This document shows, in pieces, positions 17,152 through 27,753 of a stretch of 64,000 nt of DNA. The stretch is taken from NCBI RefSeq assembly GCF_004367585.1, contig NZ_CP038015.1:773501-837500 (forward strand), written 5' to 3'. Origin of the DNA: Paenisporosarcina antarctica (lineage in GTDB: Bacteria > Bacillota > Bacilli > Bacillales_A > Planococcaceae). The notes below the pieces were generated by a model that did no database searches, was not told the DNA's origin, and saw only the letters and a list, made by a program, of their open reading frames with translations. The position numbers and the translations under genes were made by a program. Position 1 is the stretch's first letter; every line of letters starts with the position of its first letter.

Positions 17152-17502
17152 CTACTGAAGCACTTTAATTCCTTGAATAATATTCCAAATCAATACAGCG
17201 ATTGAAAGAACGCCATAAACTATCAAAAACAATAATGGTATGCTAGCGGCAAAGAAATCAACTGATGTACCTGGTTGAATTGAAAAGTCGGAAGGACTAT
17301 ACATCGTAAGAGACAAAACCATTAATATAATAAAACCGACAATTCCAAGTGCAACTGGGATTGCATGTGAAAGTAGTGAACGTTTTGCATGATGCTTCAC
17401 TTCTGCATCAGGTGTAATAAAGTATATGATAATTGGTAATAAAAATGGGGTAAATAGAATACTGAAGTAACACAAAGCGGATAAAACACGTCGATTATCC
17501 AA
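17152..17502 (-). CDS. DUF4870-type small membrane protein
   Basis: A 116-residue protein with three hydrophobic segments (about 7-28, 48-70, 86-112). The short signature between the first two, DAEVKHHAKRSLLSH, is typical of DUF4870 proteins, where residues of this type read 'hARqAL'. The function is unknown. The TTG at 17502 is supported by AAGGAGGAAT upstream. The next gene upstream ends about 60 bp away on the same strand. Confidence 0.75.
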   Translation of the reverse strand: MDNRRVLSALCYFSILFTPFLLPIIIYFITPDAEVKHHAKRSLLSHAIPVALGIVGFIILMVLSLTMYSPSDFSIQPGTSVDFFAASIPLLFLIVYGVLSIAVLIWNIIQGIKVLQ

Positions 17503-17559
17503 TTTTATTCCTCCTTAAAACTCTATTAGCTATTTATACGAAACATCATGCAAATGGTT

Positions 17560-18630
17560 TCAAGTCAACGCATGTTTCGTTAAAATATCTGCATATTGTT
17601 CTACTGATGAAATTAATACGTATTCATTGGGACCATGCCAATCATCACCACTTGGACCAAATTCAATAGCTATAGCTCCTGTGTTAACATAAAAACGTGT
17701 ATCTGCAGCTCCATGCTGACCAAATAGAACAGCTTCTTTTTGTGTGACTTTAGCTGTTAATTCAGATAGTGACTTAATGTAATTATTATCTTCTGATGTA
17801 ATAATAGCAGACATTTTATCATAAACTTTGACAATATTTTTTGAATTAATTGAAAGTGCTAAATTGGTAATTTGTTGTAAAATTTCTTCCCATCTTTGTC
17901 CAGGAATAAAGCGAATATCATATCCAACTTCACAATGGTCAGGTACAACATTATAGCGATCACCTGCTTGAATTTTAGCCAAGTTAATGGAAGGATATTC
18001 AAAATAACAATTACTTGCTTTTGTAAAAGGTAAGTTCATAAGTTTTTCATAAAATATGTATGAAGCTTCAATTGCATTTGTTCCTTCCCAAGGACGTGAA
18101 CCATGTGCGGCTTTTCCTAGAAATGTGATATGTATTTGCAAAACACCTTTTGATTGAACACTTAATTTTAATTGGGTTGGCTCCCCGCAAATGACAAAGT
18201 CGCCAGAATGGCCTGTCTCAACGAGATGACCAGATGTTTTGTGACCACCTGTTTCTTCATCGGTTACAATATGCAAAACAACGTGTTGTTGTAATTGCTT
18301 TGGAATAGAAGAAATATGTCGGAAAGCTTCCATCATTGCAGCAACTCCAGCCTTCATATCTGCAGAACCACGGCCATATAGTCTGTCACCCTCAATAATT
18401 GGATTAAACTGTTCAATTTTCGCTGGGACTACGTCTACATGTCCATTCCATACGATAGTTGTAGGACCTTGACCTACCTCTGCGTGAATCATTAAGCGTC
18501 CTTCATTTTCGAGGACTTGATGTGGGATCGCATGACTTGTAAGCCACGACGAACAATACCGTAGTGCGTCATTTGCACCAATCTCTGTATCACTCTTGAT
18601 TGCTACTAAATTTTTCAATAAATTGATCAT
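17560..18630 (-). CDS. M20-family deacylase, ArgE/DapE-like
   Basis: A two-zinc amidohydrolase of the M20 family. The ligands are visible in NGHVDVVP, GRGSADMKAG, TDEETGG, CGEPT and the C-terminal DDWHGPNEYV, with the dimerisation domain between about residues 165 and 270. The closest biochemical names are acetylornithine deacetylase and succinyl-diaminopimelate desuccinylase. The organism's inferred Lys-type wall and the lack of arg or dap neighbours leave the true substrate open. The ribosome binding site is poor. Confidence 0.85.
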   Translation of the reverse strand: MINLLKNLVAIKSDTEIGANDALRYCSSWLTSHAIPHQVLENEGRLMIHAEVGQGPTTIVWNGHVDVVPAKIEQFNPIIEGDRLYGRGSADMKAGVAAMMEAFRHISSIPKQLQQHVVLHIVTDEETGGHKTSGHLVETGHSGDFVICGEPTQLKLSVQSKGVLQIHITFLGKAAHGSRPWEGTNAIEASYIFYEKLMNLPFTKASNCYFEYPSINLAKIQAGDRYNVVPDHCEVGYDIRFIPGQRWEEILQQITNLALSINSKNIVKVYDKMSAIITSEDNNYIKSLSELTAKVTQKEAVLFGQHGAADTRFYVNTGAIAIEFGPSGDDWHGPNEYVLISSVEQYADILTKHALT

Positions 18631-18768
18631 GTACCATTCACAGCCTTTTGAATTTTATATACCTAGTATAACGGTAAATAGTTGAAAGTCACAGGACTGC
18701 CAATAAGCCTCTTGTATCTCTTTCTAACCTTCTGTAGAATGAACTCGTATTATAGTTTAATGTATGTA

Positions 18769-18856
18769 CCACAAGGGGAGCCTGTAATGGCTGAGAGTGA
18801 ACGAGAAAAGTTCTAACCCTTAGAACCTGTGAGTTAATGCTTGCGCAGGGATGTGG
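18769..18856 (+). ncRNA. TPP (THI-box) riboswitch aptamer
   Basis: The conserved blocks occur in order: GGGGAGCC, GGCTGAGAGTGA, ACCCTTAGAACCTG and TTAATGCTTGCGCAGGGA. The P1 stem pairs CCACA 18769-18773 with TGTGG 18852-18856. It binds thiamine pyrophosphate. It points at the thiT stub at 18964; there is no intact thiamine gene downstream. Confidence 0.93.
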
Positions 18857-18871
18857 ATAGAAACCGACTCC

Positions 18872-18908
18872 AATGACGTCAGGCTCCGTCCCTGAGGTTG
18901 TTTTTTTT
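18872..18908 (+). terminator. Riboswitch terminator
   Basis: A stem of about 11 bp with one mismatch (18872-18883 against 18891-18902) is followed by a T-run (18901-18908). This is the expected expression platform of the TPP riboswitch: with TPP bound, transcription stops here. Confidence 0.75.
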
Positions 18909-18963
18909 ATGGTTTTTTTCACCTTGACTCGCGATTTGTAGCACATCGCAAAAGAGAAGAAAG

Positions 18964-19949
<986 letters not shown>

Positions 19950-19953
19950 AGCG

Positions 19954-19990
19954 AAAGACCAACTGCTACGAACGCGCAGTTGGTCTTTTT
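19954..19990. terminator. Bidirectional terminator between map and the TspO-like gene
   Basis: AAAGACCAACTGC (19954-19966) pairs with GCAGTTGGTCTTT (19976-19988), a perfect 13-bp stem followed by T. It overlaps the last codons of the minus-strand gene. Confidence 0.9.
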
Positions 19991-20697
19991 TTAATGAATA
20001 GGATGCCAGAAAGCATGACTGCACTTAAGAAGAAGGCAGCTGTTGAGACTAGTAATTCTTCTAAACCATTTCGAACAGCTATCCCAATAAAAGCCCAAAT
20101 AAAGACCAGGACGTATGCAATATCAAAATGATGGTAACGAATATGTAATGCAAGTGCTGTACCGATAGTCATCATAATTACAGCCCATAATGGGTTACTT
20201 AAACCCCAGCCACTCCATTGATAAAAGGTTAAAACATAACTAATATTGGCAATTGTGGCGACACTGATCCACCCTAAATAAATAGAAATAGGTAGTCGAC
20301 TCGCGACCAGATTATCTGTAGCCTTATAAGTGCCGTATAAAATAATAAGAGTGACAAGTAATGCAATCATTACTACAACTGTTAATAAAAAAGATTCATA
20401 ATGCCACAAGTAAATCCATGCCATATTCAAAATAGAACTAATGATAAACAGAGTTGAGCGTTTTGCATAGGCAGCGTCATTTTGTGTACGCTTTTTCCAC
20501 ATGCCTACTACCCAAAAGATTAACATTAGATAAATGACAGACCAAATCGAAAATACGTATCCTGCTGGAGTAAATAAAACCGGAAGACGATTGGATATCT
20601 CACCTGTAGTTTGATTATTTAAAGGCAAGATATTAGCTAAAGCATTAACAGTAATTACACCGATTAGTGAGATTACCATAAGTGCGAAACGAACCAT
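19966..20697 (-). CDS. Tryptophan-rich, TspO/MBR-like membrane protein
   Basis: About seven hydrophobic helices. The TspO-like signature is LFTPAGYVFSIWSVIYLML after the first helix, and conserved Trp/Asn residues occur in LNMAWIYLWHY. This longer, 7-helix type is commonly annotated as a tryptophan-rich sensory protein; its ligand is unknown. The ATG at 20697 is chosen because the AGGAGGTGA site abuts the alternative GTG at 20706. Confidence 0.75.
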   Translation of the reverse strand: MVRFALMVISLIGVITVNALANILPLNNQTTGEISNRLPVLFTPAGYVFSIWSVIYLMLIFWVVGMWKKRTQNDAAYAKRSTLFIISSILNMAWIYLWHYESFLLTVVVMIALLVTLIILYGTYKATDNLVASRLPISIYLGWISVATIANISYVLTFYQWSGWGLSNPLWAVIMMTIGTALALHIRYHHFDIAYVLVFIWAFIGIAVRNGLEELLVSTAAFFLSAVMLSGILFIKKRPTARS

Positions 20698-20804
20698 AGC
20701 ATTCACCTCCTATACTGTAGTATAACGTCATGTAACGATAACATCAATTTCCAATTTACCGAAAATTTCTGTAAAATAAGAGACAGAAGAATGGGGGGAG
20801 TTGT

Positions 20805-21578
20805 ATGAACATTCGTTTAAATGAATTACTTATGGACCAACAATATGAGAATAAGAAAAAATACAACAAAGAATTAAAACAGCTCCAATTCGACATGTTA
20901 AACGTTCAGCAACATTTATTCAACGAAAAAGTGGGTCTTGTGCTCGTTTTTGAAGGGATGGATGCAGCTGGAAAAGGGGGGGCGATTAAAAGATTATCGG
21001 AAAGGTTGGATCCCCGAGGACTTAGAGTTCACCCGATAGCTGCTCCTCAACCACATGAATTAAGATTCCATTACCTTCAACGTTTTTGGAGGAAGCTTCC
21101 GCAACACGGACAAATTAGTATCTTTGATCGTTCTTGGTATGGACGAGTATTAGTAGAACGTATCGAAGGATTTGCAACAAAGCCACAATGGAAACGAGCT
21201 TATAAAGAAATAACTGATTTTGAAAAAATGCTGACGGATGAATCATACATCGTGGTAAAATGCTGGTTGCATATAACACAAGACGAACAGTTAAAACGTT
21301 TTGAAGAACGACGTATTGATCCAAATAAACAGTGGAAACTAACGGATGAAGATTGGCGTAATCGTGAAAAATGGACAAGTTATATAGAAGCGGCTGAGGA
21401 AATGTTTGAAAAAACAAACATTAATTATGCTCCGTGGATTGTTGTGGAAGCAAATGATAAAAAATATGCACGAATAGTTGTTTTAAAAAGAATTCTAGAA
21501 CATATTATGCAAGTATGTGTGGAAAAAGGCATACCTGTTAACTCACATCATGATGTTTCGCAAGGCGAAGATGCATGA
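20805..21578 (+). CDS. Polyphosphate kinase 2 family enzyme
   Basis: PPK2 enzymes transfer phosphate between polyphosphate and nucleotides. The Walker A motif GMDAAGKGG (about 51-59), the lid-type LDPRGLRVHPI block and the Walker B stretch DRSWYGRVLVERIEGF are all present. The 257-residue single domain is of the one-domain PPK2 type. Whether AMP, ADP or GDP is the acceptor cannot be told from sequence by eye. AATGGGGGGAG stands before the ATG. Confidence 0.88.
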   Translation: MNIRLNELLMDQQYENKKKYNKELKQLQFDMLNVQQHLFNEKVGLVLVFEGMDAAGKGGAIKRLSERLDPRGLRVHPIAAPQPHELRFHYLQRFWRKLPQHGQISIFDRSWYGRVLVERIEGFATKPQWKRAYKEITDFEKMLTDESYIVVKCWLHITQDEQLKRFEERRIDPNKQWKLTDEDWRNREKWTSYIEAAEEMFEKTNINYAPWIVVEANDKKYARIVVLKRILEHIMQVCVEKGIPVNSHHDVSQGEDA

Positions 21579-21630
21579 TATAATTACGGAGTATTTTCAG
21601 AAAAATTAGAAATAACTGGAGGGTAACATA

Positions 21631-23433
21631 TTGACTACCAAAACATACTCTGAAGTTTGGAATTTAGACGTATTTTTTAAAGGGGGAAGTTCATCACCTG
21701 AGCTTCGAGAGCACTTAAATACTTTATCTGTAAAATTAGATACATTTCAACAAAGGTTATCAACATTTGAAGTGCCACAAGGTGAAACAGACTCTAATAA
21801 AATTTTCTCTATTATTGAGGAAACGAAAGAGATAGCTGAAAATTTATCGCAAGCTGGAGCAGTAATTGGTTGCTATTTAGCACAAGATACGTTGGATAAA
21901 CAAGCCAATTTATTACAAGGGGAAATGGGCTCTTTAGGTGCTCGTTTTTCTTCATCCATGTTAGTAGTTCAGCAACAATTATCAAAAACAGAAGATAGCG
22001 TTTGGGTTTCCTTAATGGAAAATAATCAATTAATAAAATTTGCTTTTGTTTTAAATGAATGGAGAGATGAAGCAAAAGAATTGCTGACAGAGAAAGAAGA
22101 AGACATGATCACCGCTCTTAGTGTAGATGGCTATCACGGCTGGAGCCAACTATATGATGTATTAGTAGGTGACGTGAGAGTTCGTGTCACGGTTGATGGC
22201 GAAGAAAAAGAGTTTTCTGTAGGTCAAGCAAGTAATTTAAGTTCACATTCTGATGCATCGGTCAGAAAAGAGTCATTTGACGCACTTGAACATTCCTGGA
22301 CAGAAAAAGAAGAGTTCTTTGCAAAAACATTAAATCATATGGCAGGGTTCCGATTAGCTGTCTACAAAAAACGTGGGTGGGATTCGGTTTTAAGAGAACC
22401 ATTACATATGAATAGAATGAAGCAGGAAACTTTAGACGCAATGTGGGGAGCAATTAGTGCGCACAAAACACCTTTTGTAAATTATTTGAAACGCAAATCA
22501 GAGTTAGTTGGAGCAGATGCCATGAATTGGTGCGATTTAGACGCACCAGTTACGAAATCAACTCAAAAAGTATCGTATCAAGAAGGTGCAGAATTTATTT
22601 TAAAACAGTTTGGTAAGTTTGGACCAGAGCTTGAGAAATTCTCACGTAAAGCATTTGAAGATGAGTGGATTGAAGCTGAAGACCGTCCGAATAAACGTCC
22701 TGGCGGGTTTTGTACAGGTATGCCGTTGTCACAGCAATCTCGTATTTTCATGACTTATAGTGGAACGATGTCAAATGTCGCAACATTAGCACATGAACTG
22801 GGTCATGCCTTCCATTCACATGCACTTCGACCGGTACACTGGATGAATCGTCAATATGCAATGGGTGTAGCTGAAACTGCTTCTACATTTGCTGAAATGA
22901 TTGTAGCGGATGCTGCAGTTAAAGAAGCGAAAACAGATGAAGAAAAATTAGCACTGTTGGAAGATAAAATTCAACGCAGTGTAGCGTTCTTTATGAACAT
23001 TCATGCTCGATTTTTGTTTGAAACCCGTTTTTACGAGGAACGTAAAAAGGGAATTGTCTCTGCAACTCGATTAAATAAGTTAATGGAAGAGGCGCAACGT
23101 GAAGCTTATGGAGATGGACTTGGTGAGGTTCACCCTCATTTCTGGGCTTCTAAACTGCACTTCTATATCTCTCGTGTGCCATTTTATAATTTCCCGTACA
23201 CATTCGGTTACTTATTCAGTTTGAGCATTTATGCAAAAGCAATTGAAGAAGGTAGTAACTTTGAAGAAAAGTATATCTCTTTACTTCAAGACACGGCGAT
23301 TATGTCAGTAGAAGATTTAGCGATGAAACATTTAGGCGAAGACATCACTCAACATGCTTTCTGGGAAAAAGGTATTGCACTATGTACTAAAGATGTGGAA
23401 GAGTTTTTGGCATTAACTTCATCTAAAGGGTGA
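21631..23433 (+). CDS. M3-family oligoendopeptidase, PepF-like
   Basis: A 600-residue cytosolic zinc peptidase that cleaves medium-size peptides. The zinc site HELGH is at 388-392, with the third ligand Glu in the following helix (VAETASTFAEM). The C-terminal FPYTFGYLFSLS and the Tyr/His substrate residues are typical of the PepF/M3B branch. The TTG at 21631 has GGAGGG upstream. The GNAT gene follows six bases later, so the two form an operon. Confidence 0.9.
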   Translation: MTTKTYSEVWNLDVFFKGGSSSPELREHLNTLSVKLDTFQQRLSTFEVPQGETDSNKIFSIIEETKEIAENLSQAGAVIGCYLAQDTLDKQANLLQGEMGSLGARFSSSMLVVQQQLSKTEDSVWVSLMENNQLIKFAFVLNEWRDEAKELLTEKEEDMITALSVDGYHGWSQLYDVLVGDVRVRVTVDGEEKEFSVGQASNLSSHSDASVRKESFDALEHSWTEKEEFFAKTLNHMAGFRLAVYKKRGWDSVLREPLHMNRMKQETLDAMWGAISAHKTPFVNYLKRKSELVGADAMNWCDLDAPVTKSTQKVSYQEGAEFILKQFGKFGPELEKFSRKAFEDEWIEAEDRPNKRPGGFCTGMPLSQQSRIFMTYSGTMSNVATLAHELGHAFHSHALRPVHWMNRQYAMGVAETASTFAEMIVADAAVKEAKTDEEKLALLEDKIQRSVAFFMNIHARFLFETRFYEERKKGIVSATRLNKLMEEAQREAYGDGLGEVHPHFWASKLHFYISRVPFYNFPYTFGYLFSLSIYAKAIEEGSNFEEKYISLLQDTAIMSVEDLAMKHLGEDITQHAFWEKGIALCTKDVEEFLALTSSKG

Positions 23434-23439
23434 CTTTAA

Positions 23440-23985
23440 ATGATACTATTACAAGGGAAAAAATATTTTTTACAAACATTACGTGAAGAAGATGCTGCTG
23501 TTTTAGCAAATCTTGTTATAAAAAATCGATTTTACTGGTCGATTTTTGAACCAAGACATCAAGACGCATATTTTACAGCAGCTGTTCAACGCGAAAAGAT
23601 TTTAGAATCACTGCATCATATGAAAAGTAAGCGGGAGTTTAATTTTGGTATATATGAGTACAAAACACGAGAACTGATTGGTCATATTTCAATGTACAAC
23701 ATAAAACGAGTTCCTTTTTCAAGTGCCTTTATCGGGTATTCTATTGATGAAATGAATGTTGGTAAAGGGATTGCAACTGAAGCGGTTCAATTGCTTGTGG
23801 ATTATGGAATGGAAGTTATAGGATTACATCGAATTGAAGCATATGTATCTCCACGTAATGGTGGGTCAATTCGTGTGTTGGAAAAAGTGAAATTTCAAAG
23901 AGAAGGATTACTTCGACAGCTATTATTTATTAATGGTAAGTGGGAAGATCATTTTATCTATGCTGTACTAGAAGATGAATATTGA
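23440..23985 (+). CDS. GNAT acetyltransferase, RimJ/RimL-like
   Basis: A 181-residue N-acetyltransferase with the acetyl-CoA loop around NVGKGIATEAVQLLVDYG (about 109-126), followed by LHRIEAYVSPRNGGSIRVLEKV, the Asn/Ser block typical of the RimJ/RimL/YdaF branch. It may acetylate a ribosomal protein N-terminus or a small amine. It is in an operon with pepF, six bases apart. The ribosome binding site is AAGGGTGA. Confidence 0.85.
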   Translation: MILLQGKKYFLQTLREEDAAVLANLVIKNRFYWSIFEPRHQDAYFTAAVQREKILESLHHMKSKREFNFGIYEYKTRELIGHISMYNIKRVPFSSAFIGYSIDEMNVGKGIATEAVQLLVDYGMEVIGLHRIEAYVSPRNGGSIRVLEKVKFQREGLLRQLLFINGKWEDHFIYAVLEDEY

Positions 23986-24028
23986 AAAGGTAAGGCCGCT
24001 TGGCGGAAATGGCGTAAATTGATGAATG

Positions 24029-24060
24029 GCTGGTTTCTCATTTGAGAATCCAGCTTTTTT
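24029..24060 (+). terminator. Terminator of the pepF-GNAT operon
   Basis: GCTGG and TTCTCA pair with CCAGC and TGAGAA, with a T-T mismatch between, over a two-base gap. Six T follow. Confidence 0.85.
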
Positions 24061-24101
24061 GTCGATTTCCCGGGAAATATTGTTACGTATAGGCGGATAT
24101 A

Positions 24102-24130
24102 TTTACAATCTGTAGAAACAAACATATAAT
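24102..24130 (+). promoter_or_regulatory. Sigma-A promoter of the DUF4395 gene
   Basis: TTTACA (24102-24107) and TATAAT (24125-24130) with exactly 17 bp between. Transcription would start about 17 nt before the GTG of the gene. Confidence 0.75.
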
Positions 24131-24153
24131 ATACTTTAAAACCAATAAGAATA

Positions 24154-24588
24154 GTGGGTATTAAATTGAAAACAATCCCGAAGCCTCTTGTATTAGCAAA
24201 TCAGTGGACCATTGTATTGTCAGTAGTCATTGCATTAATCACTCAAACAGCATGGATACTGCTTGTTCCGCTTGTATCATGTATTTTAAGTTTATTTACT
24301 GGGTTCCATCCCATTTTAGCAATTGTTAAACGTTTTTTAACTAAACCAGTAAATCTATATGTACAGGAAGACTATATTCAGCTTAAATTTAATCAATGGT
24401 TGGCTGTAGGATTTCTATTAATTGCATGCATAGGTTTTTTAATGAACTGGACCCTATTGTTTAATGTGGCCACAATAATGGTTGGTATAGCTGCTCTCTT
24501 AGCTATATTAGGGTTTTGCATTGGTTGTGTCATGCGTTTTCAGTATCAACAATGGATTTATAGAAGAAAAAAATCATCAGCCTTATAA
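24154..24588 (+). CDS. DUF4395-type membrane protein
   Basis: Three to four hydrophobic segments. The N-terminal KTIPKPLVLANQW and the C-terminal FCIGCVMRF, with a Cys-x-x-Cys pair at the end of the last helix, fit DUF4395, a family often linked to thiol or redox chemistry but uncharacterised. A TTG at 24166, which gives a start MKTIPKPL, is an alternative; neither start has a good ribosome binding site. Flanked by a strong promoter and a bidirectional terminator, so monocistronic. Confidence 0.7.
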   Translation: MGIKLKTIPKPLVLANQWTIVLSVVIALITQTAWILLVPLVSCILSLFTGFHPILAIVKRFLTKPVNLYVQEDYIQLKFNQWLAVGFLLIACIGFLMNWTLLFNVATIMVGIAALLAILGFCIGCVMRFQYQQWIYRRKKSSAL

Positions 24589-24590
24589 AA

Positions 24591-24629
24591 AATGAAACGA
24601 GCCCAGTTACTCGGCTCGTTTCATTTTTT
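24591..24629. terminator. Bidirectional terminator
   Basis: AATGAAACGAGCC (24591-24603) pairs with GGCTCGTTTCATT (24613-24625), flanked by A- and T-runs. It ends the DUF4395 gene and the convergent carbonic anhydrase gene. Confidence 0.9.
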
Positions 24630-24631
24630 TA

Positions 24632-25180
24632 TTATTCTACAACTTCTAATCTACCTGTTGCAGGATCGATGACTAATCCGTGAACAGCAACTTCTTTCAC
24701 CATTAATGGATGATTTCGTACCATATCAACACTATGCCTTACACTTTCATGCACATCTTCAAATCCGCGTAACCAATCGGTTAATTTAACTCCTGAATAG
24801 TTCAACATATTAATGGTATCGTGTGAAATGCCTCTATTAATCATTTTTTGAAGCATTTCTTGCGGTTGGATAGCACCCATCCCACAATCATAATGACCGA
24901 TTATGTATATTTCTTCAGCATTTAATTCGTACACAGCTACGAGCAAACTCCGCATAATTCCACCAAAAGGATGATTAATAACTGCACCAGCACTTTTTAC
25001 AATTTTTACATCCCCATTTTTAAAATTCATAGCCTTTGGTAAAAGTTCAAATAGACGTGCATCCATACACGTTAATATAACTATTTTTTTGTCAGGAAAC
25101 TTCGTGGTAATAAATTTTTCATATTGTTTTTCAGAAACAAATTTTTGATTAAATGAAAGAATCTCGTTTAATAAAGACAT
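24632..25180 (-). CDS. Beta-class carbonic anhydrase, YtiB-like
   Basis: Interconverts CO2 and bicarbonate. The zinc ligands are clear: Cys in CMDARLFELLP, with the Asp-Arg dyad in the same motif, and His and Cys in GHYDCGMGA. The 182-residue length fits the small YtiB-type enzymes. AGGGGGAA stands before the ATG. Monocistronic. Confidence 0.92.
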   Translation of the reverse strand: MSLLNEILSFNQKFVSEKQYEKFITTKFPDKKIVILTCMDARLFELLPKAMNFKNGDVKIVKSAGAVINHPFGGIMRSLLVAVYELNAEEIYIIGHYDCGMGAIQPQEMLQKMINRGISHDTINMLNYSGVKLTDWLRGFEDVHESVRHSVDMVRNHPLMVKEVAVHGLVIDPATGRLEVVE

Positions 25181-25347
25181 GTCATTTCCCCCTAGTATAT
25201 CTTTTTCTTATTGTAGATGATTTTCGTGTAGATTATCCACTTTTACGTCACACATATTAAAAATAACTAAATATGAGCCACTTTAACATTGAGAGTAAAG
25301 AAAATATTACTTAAACTAAATGTATGAAGAAAAAAAGGATGACAAAT

Positions 25348-26496
25348 ATGAATAAATTATTAGTTAATCAAGCGTTTGAGTTTCTTTCGCAATATGGAAA
25401 TGAAAAAGGTCATTCTGAAGATACGATGATGAATCGTCAACTTACTGTTAAGGAAGAAATAGAGTCGACCGGAACTTACATCCACACGTTCGATGAAATA
25501 TCATATGGAGCTAAACTCGCATGGCGCAATAGTACAAAGTGTATTGGTCGATTGTTTTGGGAAACGCTTGATGTTTTTGATGCGAGAGATGTTGAGTCAA
25601 AAGAAGAAGTAGCACAGCATATCCATCATCATATTCAACATGCAACAAATGAAGGGAAAATTAGATCTACCATTACAATTTTCCCACCCCTGAAATTTAA
25701 TGAGCAACAAAAAGTACAAATATGGAGCCATCAATTAATTCGATATGCAGGATATTTAGAAGAATCAGGTGAAATTCTTGGAGATCCCGCTTCCTTAGAA
25801 TTAACGAAAGTAGCACAAAAATTAGGTTGGCAAGGAGATAGAACACCATACGATTTTTTGCCTGTCATTTACCAATGGAACGAAGGACCACCTAGTATTA
25901 TTCCTATTTTAAAAGAAGAGGTTCTTGAAATTAAGATCGATCATCCAATTAATAAAAATTGGGGTCCGCTTAATTTAAAATGGTATGCAGTCCCAATTAT
26001 TGCAGATCGCGTTCTTGAAATTGGGGGATTACGTTATCCTGCTCCTTTTAATGGTTGGTATATGGAAACTGAAATTGCAGCGCGAAATTTTGTGGATTCA
26101 TATCGCTACAATCGATTGAGAGACGTTGCTAAGCAATTGGAACTTGATACGTCAAGTACTACAACATTTTGGAGAGACAGAGCCCTTGTTGAATTACAGC
26201 ATGCTGTGTATGCATCGTTTAAACAAGCAGGTGTACAAATAGTTGATCATTATACCGCTGCACAACAATTTCAAACATTTCGTGAAAAGGAAGATAAATT
26301 ACAAAGAGAAGTAAAAGGCGATTGGACCTGGCTTGTCCCACCAGTATCTCCTTCGTTGACACCTATTTTCCATCAAGGCATTGTAAATGAAGAGTTGTCG
26401 CCCAATTTTATTAAACAGAAACGCCCACTTTTACTCAAAAAAATAAGCGAGATGACAGAATCATCTCGCTCGTCGGGTTGTCCGTTTCATGTGTGA
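25348..26496 (+). CDS. nos: Bacterial nitric oxide synthase oxygenase
   Basis: Oxidises L-arginine to citrulline and NO using a haem-thiolate centre and electrons from a general flavoprotein reductase. The haem Cys65 lies in AWRNSTKCIGR. The Arg-binding Glu lies in NGWYMETEIAARN. There is no reductase domain, as in other Bacillus enzymes, and no cofactor genes adjoin it. In Bacillales, NO from this enzyme protects against oxidative stress and some antibiotics. I choose the ATG at 25348 because AAAAAAAGG lies nine bases before it; in-frame ATGs at 25324 and 25339 are less likely. The end of the gene carries the terminator of the convergent mreBH. Confidence 0.95.
   Translation: MNKLLVNQAFEFLSQYGNEKGHSEDTMMNRQLTVKEEIESTGTYIHTFDEISYGAKLAWRNSTKCIGRLFWETLDVFDARDVESKEEVAQHIHHHIQHATNEGKIRSTITIFPPLKFNEQQKVQIWSHQLIRYAGYLEESGEILGDPASLELTKVAQKLGWQGDRTPYDFLPVIYQWNEGPPSIIPILKEEVLEIKIDHPINKNWGPLNLKWYAVPIIADRVLEIGGLRYPAPFNGWYMETEIAARNFVDSYRYNRLRDVAKQLELDTSSTTTFWRDRALVELQHAVYASFKQAGVQIVDHYTAAQQFQTFREKEDKLQREVKGDWTWLVPPVSPSLTPIFHQGIVNEELSPNFIKQKRPLLLKKISEMTESSRSSGCPFHV
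26437..26470 (-). terminator. Terminator of mreBH, inside the nos coding end
   Basis: On the minus strand AGCGAGATGA pairs with TCATCTCGCT over a five-base loop, followed by TATTTTTTT. It lies about 27 bases past the mreBH stop codon, wholly within nos. Confidence 0.8.
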
Positions 26497-27504
26497 TTAG
26501 CGGGCAATTTTTTGTATTTTATCTATCATTACTAGTGAGCGACCTGTACCAATTGCTACAGACTCAAGAGGTTGAGGAGCTATGTGAACAGGGACAGATA
26601 TCTCATTAGATAACCATTCTTGCATGCCTTTTAATAAAGCACCGCCACCAGTTAACACAACACCTTGGTCAACAATGTCTCCTGATAGTTCTGGAGGACA
26701 GCTTTCAAGCGTTGCGCGGATCGCTTCTAAAATCGATAACAACGATTCTTTTAAAGTTTCTTGTACTTCAACAGAATTAATCGTTATTGTTTTTGGAAGA
26801 CCTGTTAATACGTCTCGACCTCTAACTTCCATTGTTTCCACTGTATGTGGAATTAAAGCGTACCCCACCTCAATTTTAATTCTTTCAGCGGTACGTTCAC
26901 CGATTAATACATTAAAGTTTTTGCGAACAAAATGAATAATGTCTTCATCCATTCGATCCCCAGCAACTTTTACAGTGTTTGAAGAGACAACGCCACCAAA
27001 TGAAATGATTCCCACTTCAGTTGTTCCGCCACCAATATCTACGATTACACTAGCAATTGGCTCACTGACAGGCAGGTCTGCACCAATTGCAGCAGCTACT
27101 GTTTCTTCTATCAAGTGAACTTCTTTAGCCCCACTATTTTTTACAGCATCATGGATGGCACGACGTTCTACTGATGTGGCGCCTGAAGGTGTACATACCA
27201 TAACGTTCGGTTTACGAACAGAACTTCCTAATTTTTTGCCTATTTTCTTCATTACCATGCGCAACATATCTGTTGTCACATCAAAATCAGCAATCACCCC
27301 ATCTTTTAAAGGACGAATGACGGTAATAGAACCTGGTGTTTTACCAATCATGCTTTTAGCTTCATCACCAAATGCAATAATTTGTCTTGTTTTTGTATCC
27401 ACCGCTACGACAGATGGTTCATTTAAAATTATGCCTTTATTTTTTGTATATACAAGGATGTTAGCAGTTCCTAAATCAATCCCTAAATCAATACTTGAAA
27501 ACAT
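26497..27504 (-). CDS. mreBH: Actin-like cell shape protein MreBH
   Basis: A 335-residue bacterial actin of the MreB/Mbl/MreBH group, forming membrane-bound filaments that direct cell-wall synthesis. Actin-fold motifs are visible: [12 protein letters not shown] (phosphate 1), [18 protein letters not shown] (phosphate 2) and [12 protein letters not shown] (adenosine loop). The solitary position, without mreCD or spoIIID, and the length favour MreBH over MreB or Mbl. AGAGGAGGAAT precedes the ATG. The last base is directly next to the last base of convergent nos. Confidence 0.85.
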   Translation of the reverse strand: MFSSIDLGIDLGTANILVYTKNKGIILNEPSVVAVDTKTRQIIAFGDEAKSMIGKTPGSITVIRPLKDGVIADFDVTTDMLRMVMKKIGKKLGSSVRKPNVMVCTPSGATSVERRAIHDAVKNSGAKEVHLIEETVAAAIGADLPVSEPIASVIVDIGGGTTEVGIISFGGVVSSNTVKVAGDRMDEDIIHFVRKNFNVLIGERTAERIKIEVGYALIPHTVETMEVRGRDVLTGLPKTITINSVEVQETLKESLLSILEAIRATLESCPPELSGDIVDQGVVLTGGGALLKGMQEWLSNEISVPVHIAPQPLESVAIGTGRSLVMIDKIQKIAR

Positions 27505-27716
27505 ACAGATTCCTCCTCTAAGCAGTTTGCTATATAAGTATAGAGGAGTTTAGTGCTTATGCCATGTGGTACTTAATGGGAGATATCAATTATTGCAGTG
27601 TGTTATGTGATATAAGATAGAGAAGGGGGGTGAAAAATAAGTAACTTGTAGGATTTTGTGGTCGTTCTGTTATATGTCTGTGGTTAAAATGTAAAAAAAA
27701 TGTTTTATGATAACAA

Positions 27717-27746
27717 AAAAGCAATCGTCCAAAGACGACTGCTTTT
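27717..27746 (-). terminator. Terminator of the 46-residue membrane peptide gene
   Basis: On the minus strand AAAAGCAGTCGTC pairs with GACGATTGCTTTT, with one mismatch, followed by T. Confidence 0.75.
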
Positions 27747-27753
27747 CTTAATA

